64,000 bases of DNA from Parabacteroides sp. 52 (GTDB lineage Bacteria > Bacteroidota > Bacteroidia > Bacteroidales > Tannerellaceae). Position 1 is the stretch's first letter. Every line of letters begins with the position of its first letter. Positions 43,838-52,937 of the stretch are shown in pieces. The DNA lies in NCBI RefSeq assembly GCF_010500925.1, contig NZ_QVMG01000008.1, positions 1 to 64,000 on the forward strand, read 5' to 3'. The translations under genes and the position numbers were made by a program. A model generated the notes under the pieces. That model had not been told where the DNA came from, ran no database searches, and was given only the letters and a program-made list of their open reading frames with translations.

Positions 43838-44566
43838 TTATTTTATTATCTGTTCTTTTAATTGTTCCCTGTATAAAGAGATGGTTTCTCTTAATCCTTT
43901 GTACAAGGCATCGGCTATCAGGGCATGCCCGATAGATACTTCATCCAACCAGGGGATCTGTTGTTTGAAGTAGGCCAGGTTTTCCAGGTTCAGGTCGTGT
44001 CCGGCATTCACCCCCATGCCCAGGTCTTTGGCCAACCGGGCGGCTGCGATAAAAGGAGCAATCGCCGCTTCCCTGTCTTCCGCATATTGGTCGGCATAGG
44101 GTTCGGTATAGAGTTCGATCCGGTCGGTTCCCGTTTGGGCGACCCGTTCGATATTGGCTAAGTCGGTACCGACGAAGATCGAGGTACGTATGCCTTGTGC
44201 GGTAAAGGTGTCCACCAGTTCACTCAGGAAATCGAAATGCGTGAGCACATCCCATCCGGCATTCGACGTGAGGGCATCCGGTGCATCCGGTACCAGGGTG
44301 ACCTGAGCCGGTTTGATGGTAAGTACCAGATCGATAAACTTTTTATTGGGATAGCCTTCGATGTTGAACTCTGTTTGTAATACAGGTTTGAGGGCATAGA
44401 CGTCACTGTAACGGATATGCCGTTCGTCTGGACGTGGATGTACGGTGATACCTTGCGCACCGAAAGTTTCACAGTCTATGGCTACTTTAACAACATCCGG
44501 CACATTCCCTCCACGCGAATTACGGAGTGTTGCCACCTTGTTTATGTTTACACTTAAATTTGTCAT
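43838..44566 (-). CDS. pdxJ: Pyridoxine 5'-phosphate synthase
   Basis: This 242-aa TIM-barrel enzyme condenses 1-deoxyxylulose-5-phosphate with 3-amino-2-oxopropyl phosphate to form pyridoxine phosphate. Motifs [55 protein letters not shown] and [13 protein letters not shown] match the family. It is cytoplasmic, upstream of exbB and divergent from the CBS gene with back-to-back -7 elements between them. Confidence 0.96.
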   Translation of the reverse strand: MTNLSVNINKVATLRNSRGGNVPDVVKVAIDCETFGAQGITVHPRPDERHIRYSDVYALKPVLQTEFNIEGYPNKKFIDLVLTIKPAQVTLVPDAPDALTSNAGWDVLTHFDFLSELVDTFTAQGIRTSIFVGTDLANIERVAQTGTDRIELYTEPYADQYAEDREAAIAPFIAAARLAKDLGMGVNAGHDLNLENLAYFKQQIPWLDEVSIGHALIADALYKGLRETISLYREQLKEQIIK

Positions 44567-44594
44567 TCTATAGAGGTATATCTTTTTCTTTCCT

Positions 44595-44612
44595 TACATT
44601 TGCACAAATGTA
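44595..44612. promoter_or_regulatory. back-to-back divergent -7 elements forming a palindrome
   Basis: TACATTTG (44595-44602) on the plus strand and TACATTTG on the minus strand (44612-44605) are joined by CA, giving an 18-bp near-perfect palindrome TACATTTGCACAAATGTA. Each is a perfect TAnnTTTG, one facing the CBS gene and one facing pdxJ. Neither has a clear -33 element at normal spacing. Confidence 0.5.
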
Positions 44613-44651
44613 TCGGCAAAAATAGCACGAATTAGTAAATAAAACAGAATA

Positions 44652-45311
44652 ATGTTGGTGAAAGATTTCATAACAAAGGATATTCCTGTGTTAAAAAGTT
44701 TTGACACGGTCGAGTATGCTTTGAACCTGATGGATGATTGGAAGCTGAAGCACCTGCCGCTCGTCCATGAAACAATCTATCAATCCCTGGTTTCCGAAAA
44801 AGACCTCTTATCTCTCACGGATCCTTCCGAGCCTATTGGAAAGTCTTTTCTGTTTGCTCCGGCCGTACAGGAAGACGGACCATTGCATGCGGCTTTGGCG
44901 ATGATAACACGTTTCGGCTTGTGTATTCTTCCGGTGGTCTCTTCCGAAGGGAAGTATGTAGGGGCGATTACCCGGGAGAAGTTATTGGATGCATTGGCCG
45001 AGTTATGCAATGTGCACTCCGAAGGAAGTGTGATTGTGCTTGAAATGCTTCCGCAGGATTATGTGCTTTCCGATATTGCCCGCCTGGTAGAGTCTAATAA
45101 TGCCCATGTGTTGAATCTTTTAACCTCCACAGAGAAGGATACGGGACGTTTGTTGGTGACGATCAAGATTGATCTGGAAGATGCATCCCCTGTGATCCGT
45201 AGCTTCGAACGATTCAACTACAATGTGGTCTATCATTTTATGGAGAACGGACGGATCGATGAGCAATTGCAGCAACGCATGAATGAGTTATTATATTATA
45301 TGAATATGTAA
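44652..45311 (+). CDS. CBS domain-containing protein
   Basis: This 219-aa cytoplasmic protein has two CBS motifs in the first 120 residues (MLVKDFITKDIPVLKSFDTVEYALNLMDDWKLKHLPLV; AALAMITRFGLCILPVVSSEGKYVGAITREKLLDAL) and a C-terminal ACT-like part (VLEMLPQDYVLSDIARLVESNNAHVLNLLT). It probably senses an adenine nucleotide or NAD-related ligand. It lies 20 nt upstream of nadK, suggesting a link with NAD kinase regulation; this is contextual inference. Confidence 0.9.
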   Translation: MLVKDFITKDIPVLKSFDTVEYALNLMDDWKLKHLPLVHETIYQSLVSEKDLLSLTDPSEPIGKSFLFAPAVQEDGPLHAALAMITRFGLCILPVVSSEGKYVGAITREKLLDALAELCNVHSEGSVIVLEMLPQDYVLSDIARLVESNNAHVLNLLTSTEKDTGRLLVTIKIDLEDASPVIRSFERFNYNVVYHFMENGRIDEQLQQRMNELLYYMNM

Positions 45312-45331
45312 ATGCTAAGGGAGAGAAGTAT

Positions 45332-46216
45332 ATGAAAGTAGGAGTATTTGGCAGTCAACATCAGATAGAAAAGCAGAGCCTGATCAAACGTTTGTTTGAA
45401 AAACTCTATGCCCTGGATTCGGAAATATATATAGATGTTGATTTTTATACCTTTCTTACCGAAACACTTCATTATGATGCTCCGAAAGCCGGACTATTAT
45501 ATGAATGCGATGCCTTCAACCTGGATGTTGCTTTGAGTGTGGGAGGAGATGGTACCTTCCTGCGAACCGCAGCCCGCATACATAGACAGGATATCCCTAT
45601 CGTCGGCATCAATACCGGTAGACTTGGATTTTTGGCGGATATTGGCGGCAACGATATAGAAGATACCCTGGATGAGATTTTTAAAAACTATTACAAAGTA
45701 GAGGAACGCACTTTGTTGCAGTTGCATACGGTAGAGCCTCTGTACGGTTGTTATAACTATGCGTTGAACGAAATCGCTATTCTGAAACGCGACACCTCGT
45801 CGATGATCACAATCCATACCTCGTTGAACGATGCCTTTCTCTCTTCTTACCAGGCCGACGGCTTGGTTATTGCCACCCCGACCGGATCGACTGCCTATTC
45901 GATGAGTGTGAATGGCCCTATCCTGGTGCCACAGAGTAACAGTATCGTCTTGAGCCCCGTGGCTCCCCATTCCCTGAATGTCCGCCCCTTGGTTATTCCC
46001 GATTCCACGGTGATCACCCTGAGTGTAGACAGCCGCAGCGATACCTTTCTGGTTTCTCTCGATGGCCGTTCGGAAGTATTCCCGGCAGGTGCCGAATTGA
46101 AAATATCCAAAGCCGATTATACTACCAAGGTGATCAAACGCCACAATCACACCTTCTATCAGACCTTGCGCGACAAACTCATGTGGGGAGCTGATGCCCG
46201 TCAGGGAAATAGATGA
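45332..46216 (+). CDS. nadK: NAD kinase
   Basis: This 294-aa enzyme phosphorylates NAD to NADP. The GGDGTF motif (residues 71-76), NEIAILKRD, and ATPTGSTAYSMSVNGPIL with LSPVAPHSLNVRPLV are diagnostic. It is in the usual place behind the CBS-domain gene, with 20 nt between them. A 363-aa open frame on the opposite strand overlaps it and is taken as a shadow. Confidence 0.96.
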   Translation: MKVGVFGSQHQIEKQSLIKRLFEKLYALDSEIYIDVDFYTFLTETLHYDAPKAGLLYECDAFNLDVALSVGGDGTFLRTAARIHRQDIPIVGINTGRLGFLADIGGNDIEDTLDEIFKNYYKVEERTLLQLHTVEPLYGCYNYALNEIAILKRDTSSMITIHTSLNDAFLSSYQADGLVIATPTGSTAYSMSVNGPILVPQSNSIVLSPVAPHSLNVRPLVIPDSTVITLSVDSRSDTFLVSLDGRSEVFPAGAELKISKADYTTKVIKRHNHTFYQTLRDKLMWGADARQGNR

Positions 46217-46232
46217 ATGAATTCTGTAATTA

Positions 46233-46279
46233 TTTGAACGATTATTGAACATATCCCTGCCGGAGACTTCTTTCTTTTG
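46233..46279 (+). promoter_or_regulatory. HTCS operator-like box and -7 element before the first GH43 gene
   Basis: TTTGAACGATTATTGAA (46233-46249) is followed 30 nt later by the last base of a -7-like TTCTTTTG (46272-46279). The same 17-nt word with two mismatches, and the same 30-nt distance, occurs before the second GH43 gene (51694-51740). A partial direct repeat (ATTATTTGAAC then ATTATTGAAC, about 11-nt period) fits dimeric AraC-type binding. Confidence 0.55.
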
Positions 46280-46311
46280 CAGCGTATACAGTTTAATACC
46301 TCGTTCTACAT

Positions 46312-47277
46312 ATGAAAATATCACTGACATTTCTTCTCGCCCTCTTTTGTCATCTTCTTTTTGCGCAAGAAGAACAGCCCATCGATCGGAATATCTATCT
46401 TGCCGATCCCACCATTTTTTATGAAAACGGTATCTATTATTTGTATGGCACCGGAGGAGGCCCGGACGTAGGCTTTCTGGTGTATACCTCGACGGATAGG
46501 AAACACTGGGAAGGTCCCCGGGGTGTTTCCGACGGATATGCCTTGAAGAAAGGGGATGCCTATGGCTCAAAGTGGTTTTGGGCACCACAGGTATTCCGCT
46601 ATAAAGAGGCGTATTATATGGCCTATACGGCGGATGAGTGTATCGCCATTGCCCGTAGTGAAAGCCCTTTGGGGCCTTTCAAACAGGATACATTAGCCAA
46701 ACTTCCGGCTTCGATCCGACAGATAGATCCTTATGTCTTCTTCGATGAGGACGGGAAGGTGTATCTCTATCATGTACGGCTTAACCAAGGCAATCGTTTG
46801 TTTGTAGCTGAGTTGAACGAAGACCTGACGGCTATCCGAGAAGAGACACTGACCGAGTGTATCTCGGCCCAAGGAGGGTGGGAAGATACACAACAGGCGG
46901 AATGGCCGGTAGCCGAAGGACCTACTGTCTTCAAACAAAAGGGTATTTATTATTTTTTCTATTCCGCCAATGATTTCCGGAATATCGATTATGCCGTAGG
47001 TTATGCAACCTCCCGTTCCCCTTATGGTCCCTGGGAGAAACAAAAAGGAAATCCGCTTATCGACCGACATCTACTCAAACAAAACGGAACGGGGCATGGC
47101 GATTTATTCGTAGATAAAGAAGGACTTCTTCATTATGTCTTTCATGTGCATCACTCCAACGAAAAGGTATCCCCGCGCAAAACAGCCATACTCACCCTGG
47201 AGGTGACCGATCAAGAAGAGGTTTCTCTTTTTAAAGCCCTTCCTGAAACTTTCTTTCTGCCGCAGCGGATGAATTGA
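46312..47277 (+). CDS. Glycoside hydrolase family 43 protein, secreted
   Basis: This 321-aa protein has a signal peptide (MKISLTFLLALFCHLLFAQ) and a five-bladed propeller of GH43 type. Candidate catalytic residues are Asp32 (NIYLADPTIFY, general base), Asp in RQIDPYVFFDEDG and Glu in WPVAEGPTVF. GH43 enzymes cleave arabinose- or xylose-containing glycans. The substrate is not assignable. It is the left arm of the HTCS-centred locus, convergent with the regulator gene, and shares the operator-like box with the other GH43 gene. Confidence 0.9.
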   Translation: MKISLTFLLALFCHLLFAQEEQPIDRNIYLADPTIFYENGIYYLYGTGGGPDVGFLVYTSTDRKHWEGPRGVSDGYALKKGDAYGSKWFWAPQVFRYKEAYYMAYTADECIAIARSESPLGPFKQDTLAKLPASIRQIDPYVFFDEDGKVYLYHVRLNQGNRLFVAELNEDLTAIREETLTECISAQGGWEDTQQAEWPVAEGPTVFKQKGIYYFFYSANDFRNIDYAVGYATSRSPYGPWEKQKGNPLIDRHLLKQNGTGHGDLFVDKEGLLHYVFHVHHSNEKVSPRKTAILTLEVTDQEEVSLFKALPETFFLPQRMN

Positions 47278-47283
47278 AATTCA

Positions 47284-47426
47284 AAGAGGAAAAGGAGGTG
47301 GAGGAGTTAAAGGAGTCAGAGCAGTCAGAGCAGTCAAAGGAGTTAAAGGAGTCAGAGTAGTTAAGGGATTATACTCCTTGACTCCTAAGGAGCGAAGCGA
47401 CTGATAACTTCTTTGACTCCTTTTTT
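47284..47426. repeat. short-word tandem and inverted repeat with snap-back core
   Basis: Tandem GGAGTTAAAGGAGTCAGAGCAGTCAGA-like words (about 47302-47366) are followed by the inverse words ACTCCTTGACTCCTAAGGAGCGAAGCGACTGATAACTTCTTTGACTCC. The section 47392-47423 matches 18771-18802 at 30 of 32 bases. It lies after the first GH43 gene, between convergent genes, and can fold into a long imperfect hairpin ending in six T. Confidence 0.8.
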
Positions 47427-47440
47427 AAGGGGATATTTTA

Positions 47441-47528
47441 TTGCTGATGGGCATCGTCAATATTGCTGAAGCCCTTCGACAATGTTGCCGATGCGCTTCG
47501 TCAATATTGCCGATGCGCATCGGCAACA
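47441..47528. repeat. 88-bp array D: four 22-nt palindromic units
   Basis: Units are at 47441-47462, 47463-47484, 47485-47506 and 47507-47528. The last unit is the perfect dyad TTGCCGATGCGCATCGGCAA; the first three are imperfect (GATGGGCATCGTC, GAAGCCCTTCGAC, GATGCGCTTCGTC centres). Linkers are TA, TG, TA and CA. Left flank GGGGATATTTTA and right flank AGTCCCT resemble those of array C. Between convergent GH43 and HTCS genes. Confidence 0.9.
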
Positions 47529-47563
47529 GAGTAGTCCCTCCCTAAGTGCCTTATTTTTAGTGT

Positions 47564-50500
47564 TTATCGTTCTGTTCCCTCTCTTACTTTTTTGAGGAAT
47601 TCCGAAGGGGACTCGCCATATTGCTTTTGGAAACAGGTGGAGAAATAGGCGGGAGAGGAGAATCCTACGGCGAATGCGATTTCGTTGATGCGTTTTTCTC
47701 CTTTCTGCATCAACTGTATAGCTTTTTTCAAACGGGCAATCCGGATAAAATCATTGGGGGAAAGGCCGGAGAGACCTTTTACCTTTCGGTATAAGCTGGA
47801 GGTGCTCATGCCCATTTCGGTAGCAATGTTTTCGACACTCAGCGTTTCTTTATCCAGGTTCTCGTTGAGGTATGTATTCAGTTGGTTCAGGAAAATATCA
47901 TCCACCGGGGAAACGGCTAAACTGCCCGGCGGGGTAAAAGGTTTATCGGAATAAGCCTTGTTGAGCATCTCTCTGTTTTTCAACAGGTTGGTTGTCTGGG
48001 CGAGTAACAATTCGATGGAGAAGGGTTTTTCCATATAGGCATCTGCTCCTTTGTTCAATCCTTTCAGCCGGGATTGCAGGTTGTGTTGGGCGGTAAGGAT
48101 AATGAAAGGGATGTGACTGTATTGCACATCATTCTTTACCCGGTTACAAAGCTCGAAACCATCCATTACCGGCATCATGACATCGCTGATGATGAGATTT
48201 ACCGTATGGTTATATAATATTTCGATGGCCTTTTCTCCGTTTGCCGCTTCCAATACCTGGAAAGTGGTGGATAATTCCGAGGCAATGAATTGCCGCATAT
48301 CTGTTTGGTCTTCGACGACAAGGATCACCGGTGTTTTATGTTCCTGTACAGGGGGTGTTTTTTCTGTTCTCTTTTCTTCGGTTGTCTCGGATTCGCCTGT
48401 AAGATAATAGTTTTCCTGTTTTACAGGCAGGGCCAATAAAAAACGGTTCAGGCCGTCGGCGGTCGAACGATATACCAGTGTGCCCTCATGAAACTCGGCC
48501 AATGAGCGGGAAAGAGAAAGTCCGATGCCACTGCCTTGTATGTTTTCTGTTTCTTTTAATCGGTAAAAGGGGCTGAAGATGGCTTCTTCTTCATTTTCCG
48601 GAACCAGCGGTCCGTCGTTTGTTACCTGCAATAGAAACGGCTCTTCCCCTTCCCGCGGTGGAATCAGTTCAATCGCAATCATCTGTTCCGAATATTTCAG
48701 GGCGTTGGTGAGTAAGTTACTGACTATTTTTGCATAGGCTTCTCTGTCAATATAAGCAAACAGGGGAGCTTCCGGGTAAAAGGCGGAGAAGGTTCTCTTT
48801 TCGTTTTCAAAGACAGGCAGAAAAGGTTGAATGATCGTATCGGTCCACATCTTGATGTCTGTCTTGACATAGTTCAGGCGAAAACCGCGACTTTCTGTTT
48901 TGCGGAAATCAAGGAGCTGATTGCTCAGGTCCAATAATCTTTGGGTGTTCTTCTCAATGGTTTGTAAATTCTTTTTCATTGAAAGAGAACCTTCTTCGGA
49001 GCGAATGATTTTTTCCAACGGGGCCTTTATCAGGGTAAGAGGCGTACGTATCTCATGGGTGATAAAGGTGAAAAACTGAATCTTGGCATTGTACAATTCT
49101 TTTTCTTTTTCGTTCTCGAATATTTCTTTGGCACGCAGGTGTCTTCTTTCCAGTTGCCGTTTTTTATAATTGTAAAAGAGCAGTATAAAAGAGATCAGTA
49201 GCAGTATATACAAGGTGTAAGCCCAGCCTGTCGCCCAGAAAGGCGGAGTGATGACCAGGTGTAAGTGGCATTCGTTATCCTGCCAGGCATTGCTGCTGTT
49301 GGTCGATTTGACTTTAAAGGTATAATGGCCGGGAGGGAGGTTGGCGAATGTCACTTCCCGCTTGGTACCCATGGCGATCCATCCTTTATCCACTCCCTCC
49401 AGCATATAGGCGTAATGGATGGCTTCGGGAGAGGCATATTCAATGGCCGTATAAGATAAGGTAAAAGTGGCGCTATGGTAAGGTAGTTCCAGTATGGGGT
49501 ATTGTTGGTTTAAAGAAAGAGTCGCACTGTATTTTTCTTTTTTATCCTCGGGCACATACAGGTGTGTGATGTATACCGGAGGTACGAACCTGTCTTCTTT
49601 GAATTGGCGGGGATTGAAGGAGATCATACCGTTAATGGTTCCCATATAAATCATTCCGTCCGGAGCTTTGTAAGAGGAGCTGAAATTGAATTGAGGCTCC
49701 GGTAATCCGTCCGTAGTGGTATAGGTTCGCATCGTGTGGCTGTCTGGGTTGAACCGTACCAGTCCGTTGGCTGTTGTCACCCAGAAGAGACCGTCTTTGT
49801 CTTCTACAATCCGGTAAACGATATTGCTGGGCAGTCCGTCTTCGGTAGTGATGCGGCTAAAGGACTCTGCCTGCTCATTGTATAGAGAGAGGCCATAGGT
49901 CGTTGTGACCCAGATACGTCCTTTGGAATCTTCGAATACGGAAGTGGTATTGTTACTGCCAATACTTTGTTTACTTTCGGTAGAGGTATAAACAATCAGG
50001 GAATTTCCTTCCGGTATATATTGGTATACACCATAGCCGGTAACCACCCATATTCTGCCTTGGCTGTCTTCGTATATCTGTCGAATGAGTGAACGGATAT
50101 TGTTCCAGGGGGAAAAGTTATCCTTTTCTTTGTTATAAATCAGTACGCCCAGGGAGGTGCCGACAAGAAATTCCCCTTTAGATGTTTTGGTAAAACAAAG
50201 CACAAAGTCGCTGATAAGTCCCTGATTCGTATTTTCCTGGGTGTATCGTTTGATGATTTTGCCCGAAGGGATGTCCAACACATCGATACCTTTGTTGAAG
50301 GTGCCTACCCACAGTTGGTTTTCATCGGCAAAGAGTCCGTGTATATTGGTGGCGGATAATTTATTGACCGGGTTGGTTCGTGAATAATTGAATATCTCTC
50401 CTGTAGCCGGTGTATAGCGGTTGATGCCATTATCCTCTGTGCCCAGCCATATATGCCCGTATGCATCCGGACATATCTCCCGTACGGCATTCCCCAACAT

Positions 50501-51535
50501 GGTGGGATGTGTTTTGCCTCCGATGTAATAATGAAAGGGTGTATATTGTTGAGGCAAATAGCTGATGCCTCCGAAAAAGGCGCCTACCCACATGCCTCCT
50601 TCCCGGTCTTTGGTGATGGAGTAGATGGCATTGTCGGCGATGGTATGTTCATTGGTCAGGGATTTGGTCAGGTGGACAAAAGATTTCTCGATCAGGTTGT
50701 AAATGTATACGCCCGATTCGCTGGCTATCCAATAGGTGTTGTTGTCGTAGGCAGTAATATCGCGCACATAGATATCCGGTATCAGGCATTCGCTTTTTTT
50801 CGAATGATGGTAGAAAAACTTTAAACCGGCATTGTTTGTGCCTACCAGTATGCCCATGTTGGAAACAGGGCAGATGGCGGAAATAAGTGTGTTTCCTTCT
50901 TTTTCTTTCTCGGTGAGTATGGGGATCCGGTCAAATCCTGCGGTATCTTCCCGGTAGCGGTAGAGATCCTGACCATCGGCAAACAAAGGGAGTTTGTTGG
51001 CTGTGATCTCCATGATTCGTGGATAAAAGTATTCCTTGGCTGTATAAATACGGATTTGTTCTGTCTCCGGGTTGTATTTTATGATTTGTTGAGAGGAGGA
51101 GAACCAGAGGTTTTTATCTTTATCCTCCTCTACGGCATGAAAGATTTCCCGTTTGTTTTCTCCTGTAATAAATGGAAGGGGGTGAAATTTGTTGGTGGTA
51201 TAATCATAATAACAAGTACCTCCATTGGTGCATATCCACACTTTGCCGGTGGAGTCTTCGGAGAGACGGATGATTCGGTCATGCGGCAATCCTTCTTCTT
51301 CCGACAGCCAGGAGTTGTATCTGTATACGGTGAACGAATATCCGTCGAAGCGGTTCAGGCCGTCGTCTGTGCCAAACCACAGAAATCCTTTGCTGTCCTG
51401 GAGTGAATGATAGACGGTGTTGTGTGACAGGCCTTGCCGGTTGGTATAATGTCGAAAATAATAATTCTCCTCATTTTCTGCCTGCAGGTGAAATGTGATT
51501 GATAGGAGTATCGCAAAGAAGAATAGATATTTCAT
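47564..51535 (-). CDS. Hybrid two-component system regulator (HTCS), sensor kinase fused to receiver and AraC DNA-binding domain
   Basis: This 1323-aa one-protein signalling system has a signal peptide (1-20), a large periplasmic sensor of two-component propeller repeats and Y_Y_Y domain (about 25-760), and one membrane helix (about 771-790). The cytoplasmic part has histidine kinase (His827 in FITHEIRTPLT; N-box VSNLLTNALKYSE; GSGIGLSL), receiver (about 1070-1185, phospho-Asp1118 in LIISDVMMPVMDG) and a C-terminal AraC helix-turn-helix (about 1220-1320). Such proteins sense oligosaccharides and activate glycan-use genes; the flanking GH43/GH43/GH2 genes are the likely targets. A -7 element TAGCTTTG (51572-51565) lies upstream. 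Confidence 0.96.
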   Translation of the reverse strand: MKYLFFFAILLSITFHLQAENEENYYFRHYTNRQGLSHNTVYHSLQDSKGFLWFGTDDGLNRFDGYSFTVYRYNSWLSEEEGLPHDRIIRLSEDSTGKVWICTNGGTCYYDYTTNKFHPLPFITGENKREIFHAVEEDKDKNLWFSSSQQIIKYNPETEQIRIYTAKEYFYPRIMEITANKLPLFADGQDLYRYREDTAGFDRIPILTEKEKEGNTLISAICPVSNMGILVGTNNAGLKFFYHHSKKSECLIPDIYVRDITAYDNNTYWIASESGVYIYNLIEKSFVHLTKSLTNEHTIADNAIYSITKDREGGMWVGAFFGGISYLPQQYTPFHYYIGGKTHPTMLGNAVREICPDAYGHIWLGTEDNGINRYTPATGEIFNYSRTNPVNKLSATNIHGLFADENQLWVGTFNKGIDVLDIPSGKIIKRYTQENTNQGLISDFVLCFTKTSKGEFLVGTSLGVLIYNKEKDNFSPWNNIRSLIRQIYEDSQGRIWVVTGYGVYQYIPEGNSLIVYTSTESKQSIGSNNTTSVFEDSKGRIWVTTTYGLSLYNEQAESFSRITTEDGLPSNIVYRIVEDKDGLFWVTTANGLVRFNPDSHTMRTYTTTDGLPEPQFNFSSSYKAPDGMIYMGTINGMISFNPRQFKEDRFVPPVYITHLYVPEDKKEKYSATLSLNQQYPILELPYHSATFTLSYTAIEYASPEAIHYAYMLEGVDKGWIAMGTKREVTFANLPPGHYTFKVKSTNSSNAWQDNECHLHLVITPPFWATGWAYTLYILLLISFILLFYNYKKRQLERRHLRAKEIFENEKEKELYNAKIQFFTFITHEIRTPLTLIKAPLEKIIRSEEGSLSMKKNLQTIEKNTQRLLDLSNQLLDFRKTESRGFRLNYVKTDIKMWTDTIIQPFLPVFENEKRTFSAFYPEAPLFAYIDREAYAKIVSNLLTNALKYSEQMIAIELIPPREGEEPFLLQVTNDGPLVPENEEEAIFSPFYRLKETENIQGSGIGLSLSRSLAEFHEGTLVYRSTADGLNRFLLALPVKQENYYLTGESETTEEKRTEKTPPVQEHKTPVILVVEDQTDMRQFIASELSTTFQVLEAANGEKAIEILYNHTVNLIISDVMMPVMDGFELCNRVKNDVQYSHIPFIILTAQHNLQSRLKGLNKGADAYMEKPFSIELLLAQTTNLLKNREMLNKAYSDKPFTPPGSLAVSPVDDIFLNQLNTYLNENLDKETLSVENIATEMGMSTSSLYRKVKGLSGLSPNDFIRIARLKKAIQLMQKGEKRINEIAFAVGFSSPAYFSTCFQKQYGESPSEFLKKVREGTER

Positions 51536-51693
51536 GGTTTAGCCTGTATGGAACTTTCGACAGACAAAGCTACTAAAATCCATCAATATATGTTTTAGAT
51601 TTCATTCAATACTCTTTAATTATTAAGTCTTTCCCTTTCTTCTGGCGTATGATTGAAAGCTTCTTTTCTGTTTTTGCATGATTTCTGAAATGT

Positions 51694-51740
51694 TTTGACT
51701 GATTATTGAATGTCTACCGGGGGGCAATGTTTTTTCTTTG
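51694..51740 (+). promoter_or_regulatory. HTCS operator-like box and -7 element before the GH43-GH2 operon
   Basis: TTTGACTGATTATTGAA (51694-51710) is followed at the same 30-nt distance as in the other copy by TTTCTTTG (51733-51740). Upstream half-site-like words TGATTGAAAG (about 51652) and TTTCTGAAATG (about 51682) extend the direct-repeat pattern with roughly 11-nt steps nearest the box. The rest of 51536-51827 holds the HTCS -7 element and, just before the GH43 start, a GGAGAGG/CCTCTCTCC hairpin (about 51778-51800). Confidence 0.55.
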
Positions 51741-51827
51741 TAATGAAATTAACTTAATCCATCCAAGTAAAAGGGAAGGAGAGGGGGAGAGCCTCTCTCC
51801 TGTTCCCTTTCTGTAGCTAAGAAAAAT

Positions 51828-52892
51828 ATGAAAAAAACACTCCCGCTGTTTGTTGCCTGTTTGAGTCTTTTGTTAGGAGGCAGTTCTATATCCGAAGTGA
51901 AATTAAAACCCCAAAAGAAGGATGACTCTGTATCAGCCTTTTCCTGCTGTAAAAAGAATACAAGCAAAGAGAGTGAAGAAAGAAGAATGTATAAGAATCC
52001 GGTAATCGGTTACAGCTTACCAGATCCGACAATTCTAAAAGCGGATGACGGATACTTCTATCTGTATGCAACGGAAGATATACGCAATATACCTATTCAT
52101 CGTTCGAAGAACCTGATCGACTGGGAAGAGATAGGAACTGCTTTTACCCATGAAACCCGTCCTGTGTTTGAACCTAAAGGGGGCTTATGGGCTCCGGATA
52201 TCAATTATATAAACGGACAATATGTTTTATACTATTCCATGTCGGTATGGGGTGGGGAATGGACCTGTGGGATAGGGGTTGCAGTGGCAGACCGCCCGGA
52301 AGGTCCTTTTGTCGATAAAGGTATGTTGTTCAGGAGTAATACGATAGACGTACAAAATTCCATCGATCCATATTATATAGAAGACAATGGCAAGAAATAT
52401 CTTTTCTGGGGTAGTTTTCGGGGATTATATGCCGTCGAACTATCGGACGACGGACTTTCCCTGCAGGAAGGAGCGGAAAAGAGACAGGTTGCGGGAACTG
52501 CCTATGAAGGTGTATATGTACATAAACGTGGGAAGTATTATTATATGTTTGCATCCATAGGCTCCTGTTGTGCTGGGGTGAAGAGCACATATACCACGGT
52601 AGTAGGAAGATCTTCGGTTCTTTGGGGGCCTTATCTGGATAAGCAGGGCCGGTCGATGATGGATAATCACCATGAGGTAGTAATCGGTAAAAACGAACGT
52701 TTTGTCGGAACAGGACATAACTCGGAAATCGTTTCCGACGCGGATGGAAACGATTGGATCTTTTATCATGCAGTTGATTTGCAGCATCCGACAGGCAGGG
52801 TGCTCCTGATGGACCGGGTGAAATGGCTTGATGACTGGCCGGTAGTGGAAGGGGGGAAGCCTTCTCTGGAAGCAGATACTCCGGTTTTTTAA
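51828..52892 (+). CDS. Glycoside hydrolase family 43 protein (arabinosidase-like), secreted
   Basis: This 354-aa protein has an N-terminal signal-like segment (MKKTLPLFVACLSLLLGG), then a Cys-containing linker and a GH43 propeller. Candidate catalytic residues are Asp66 (YSLPDPTIL), Asp in QNSIDPYYIEDNG and Glu in GTAYEGVYVHKRG; HNSEIVSDADGNDWIFYHAVD is typical of endo-arabinanase/arabinosidase members. Exact specificity is unknown. It is 45 nt upstream of the GH2 gene, probably the same operon under HTCS control. Confidence 0.9.
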   Translation: MKKTLPLFVACLSLLLGGSSISEVKLKPQKKDDSVSAFSCCKKNTSKESEERRMYKNPVIGYSLPDPTILKADDGYFYLYATEDIRNIPIHRSKNLIDWEEIGTAFTHETRPVFEPKGGLWAPDINYINGQYVLYYSMSVWGGEWTCGIGVAVADRPEGPFVDKGMLFRSNTIDVQNSIDPYYIEDNGKKYLFWGSFRGLYAVELSDDGLSLQEGAEKRQVAGTAYEGVYVHKRGKYYYMFASIGSCCAGVKSTYTTVVGRSSVLWGPYLDKQGRSMMDNHHEVVIGKNERFVGTGHNSEIVSDADGNDWIFYHAVDLQHPTGRVLLMDRVKWLDDWPVVEGGKPSLEADTPVF

Positions 52893-52937
52893 TACATATA
52901 TTACATATATTTTATACACTATATTAAATCGAATAAC

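Noticed and set aside
45497-46588. 363-aa minus-strand ORF opposite nadK
   Set aside because: It is fully overlapped by the well-supported nadK and the GH43 start, and its Arg/His/Gln-rich composition is that of a reverse-strand shadow.
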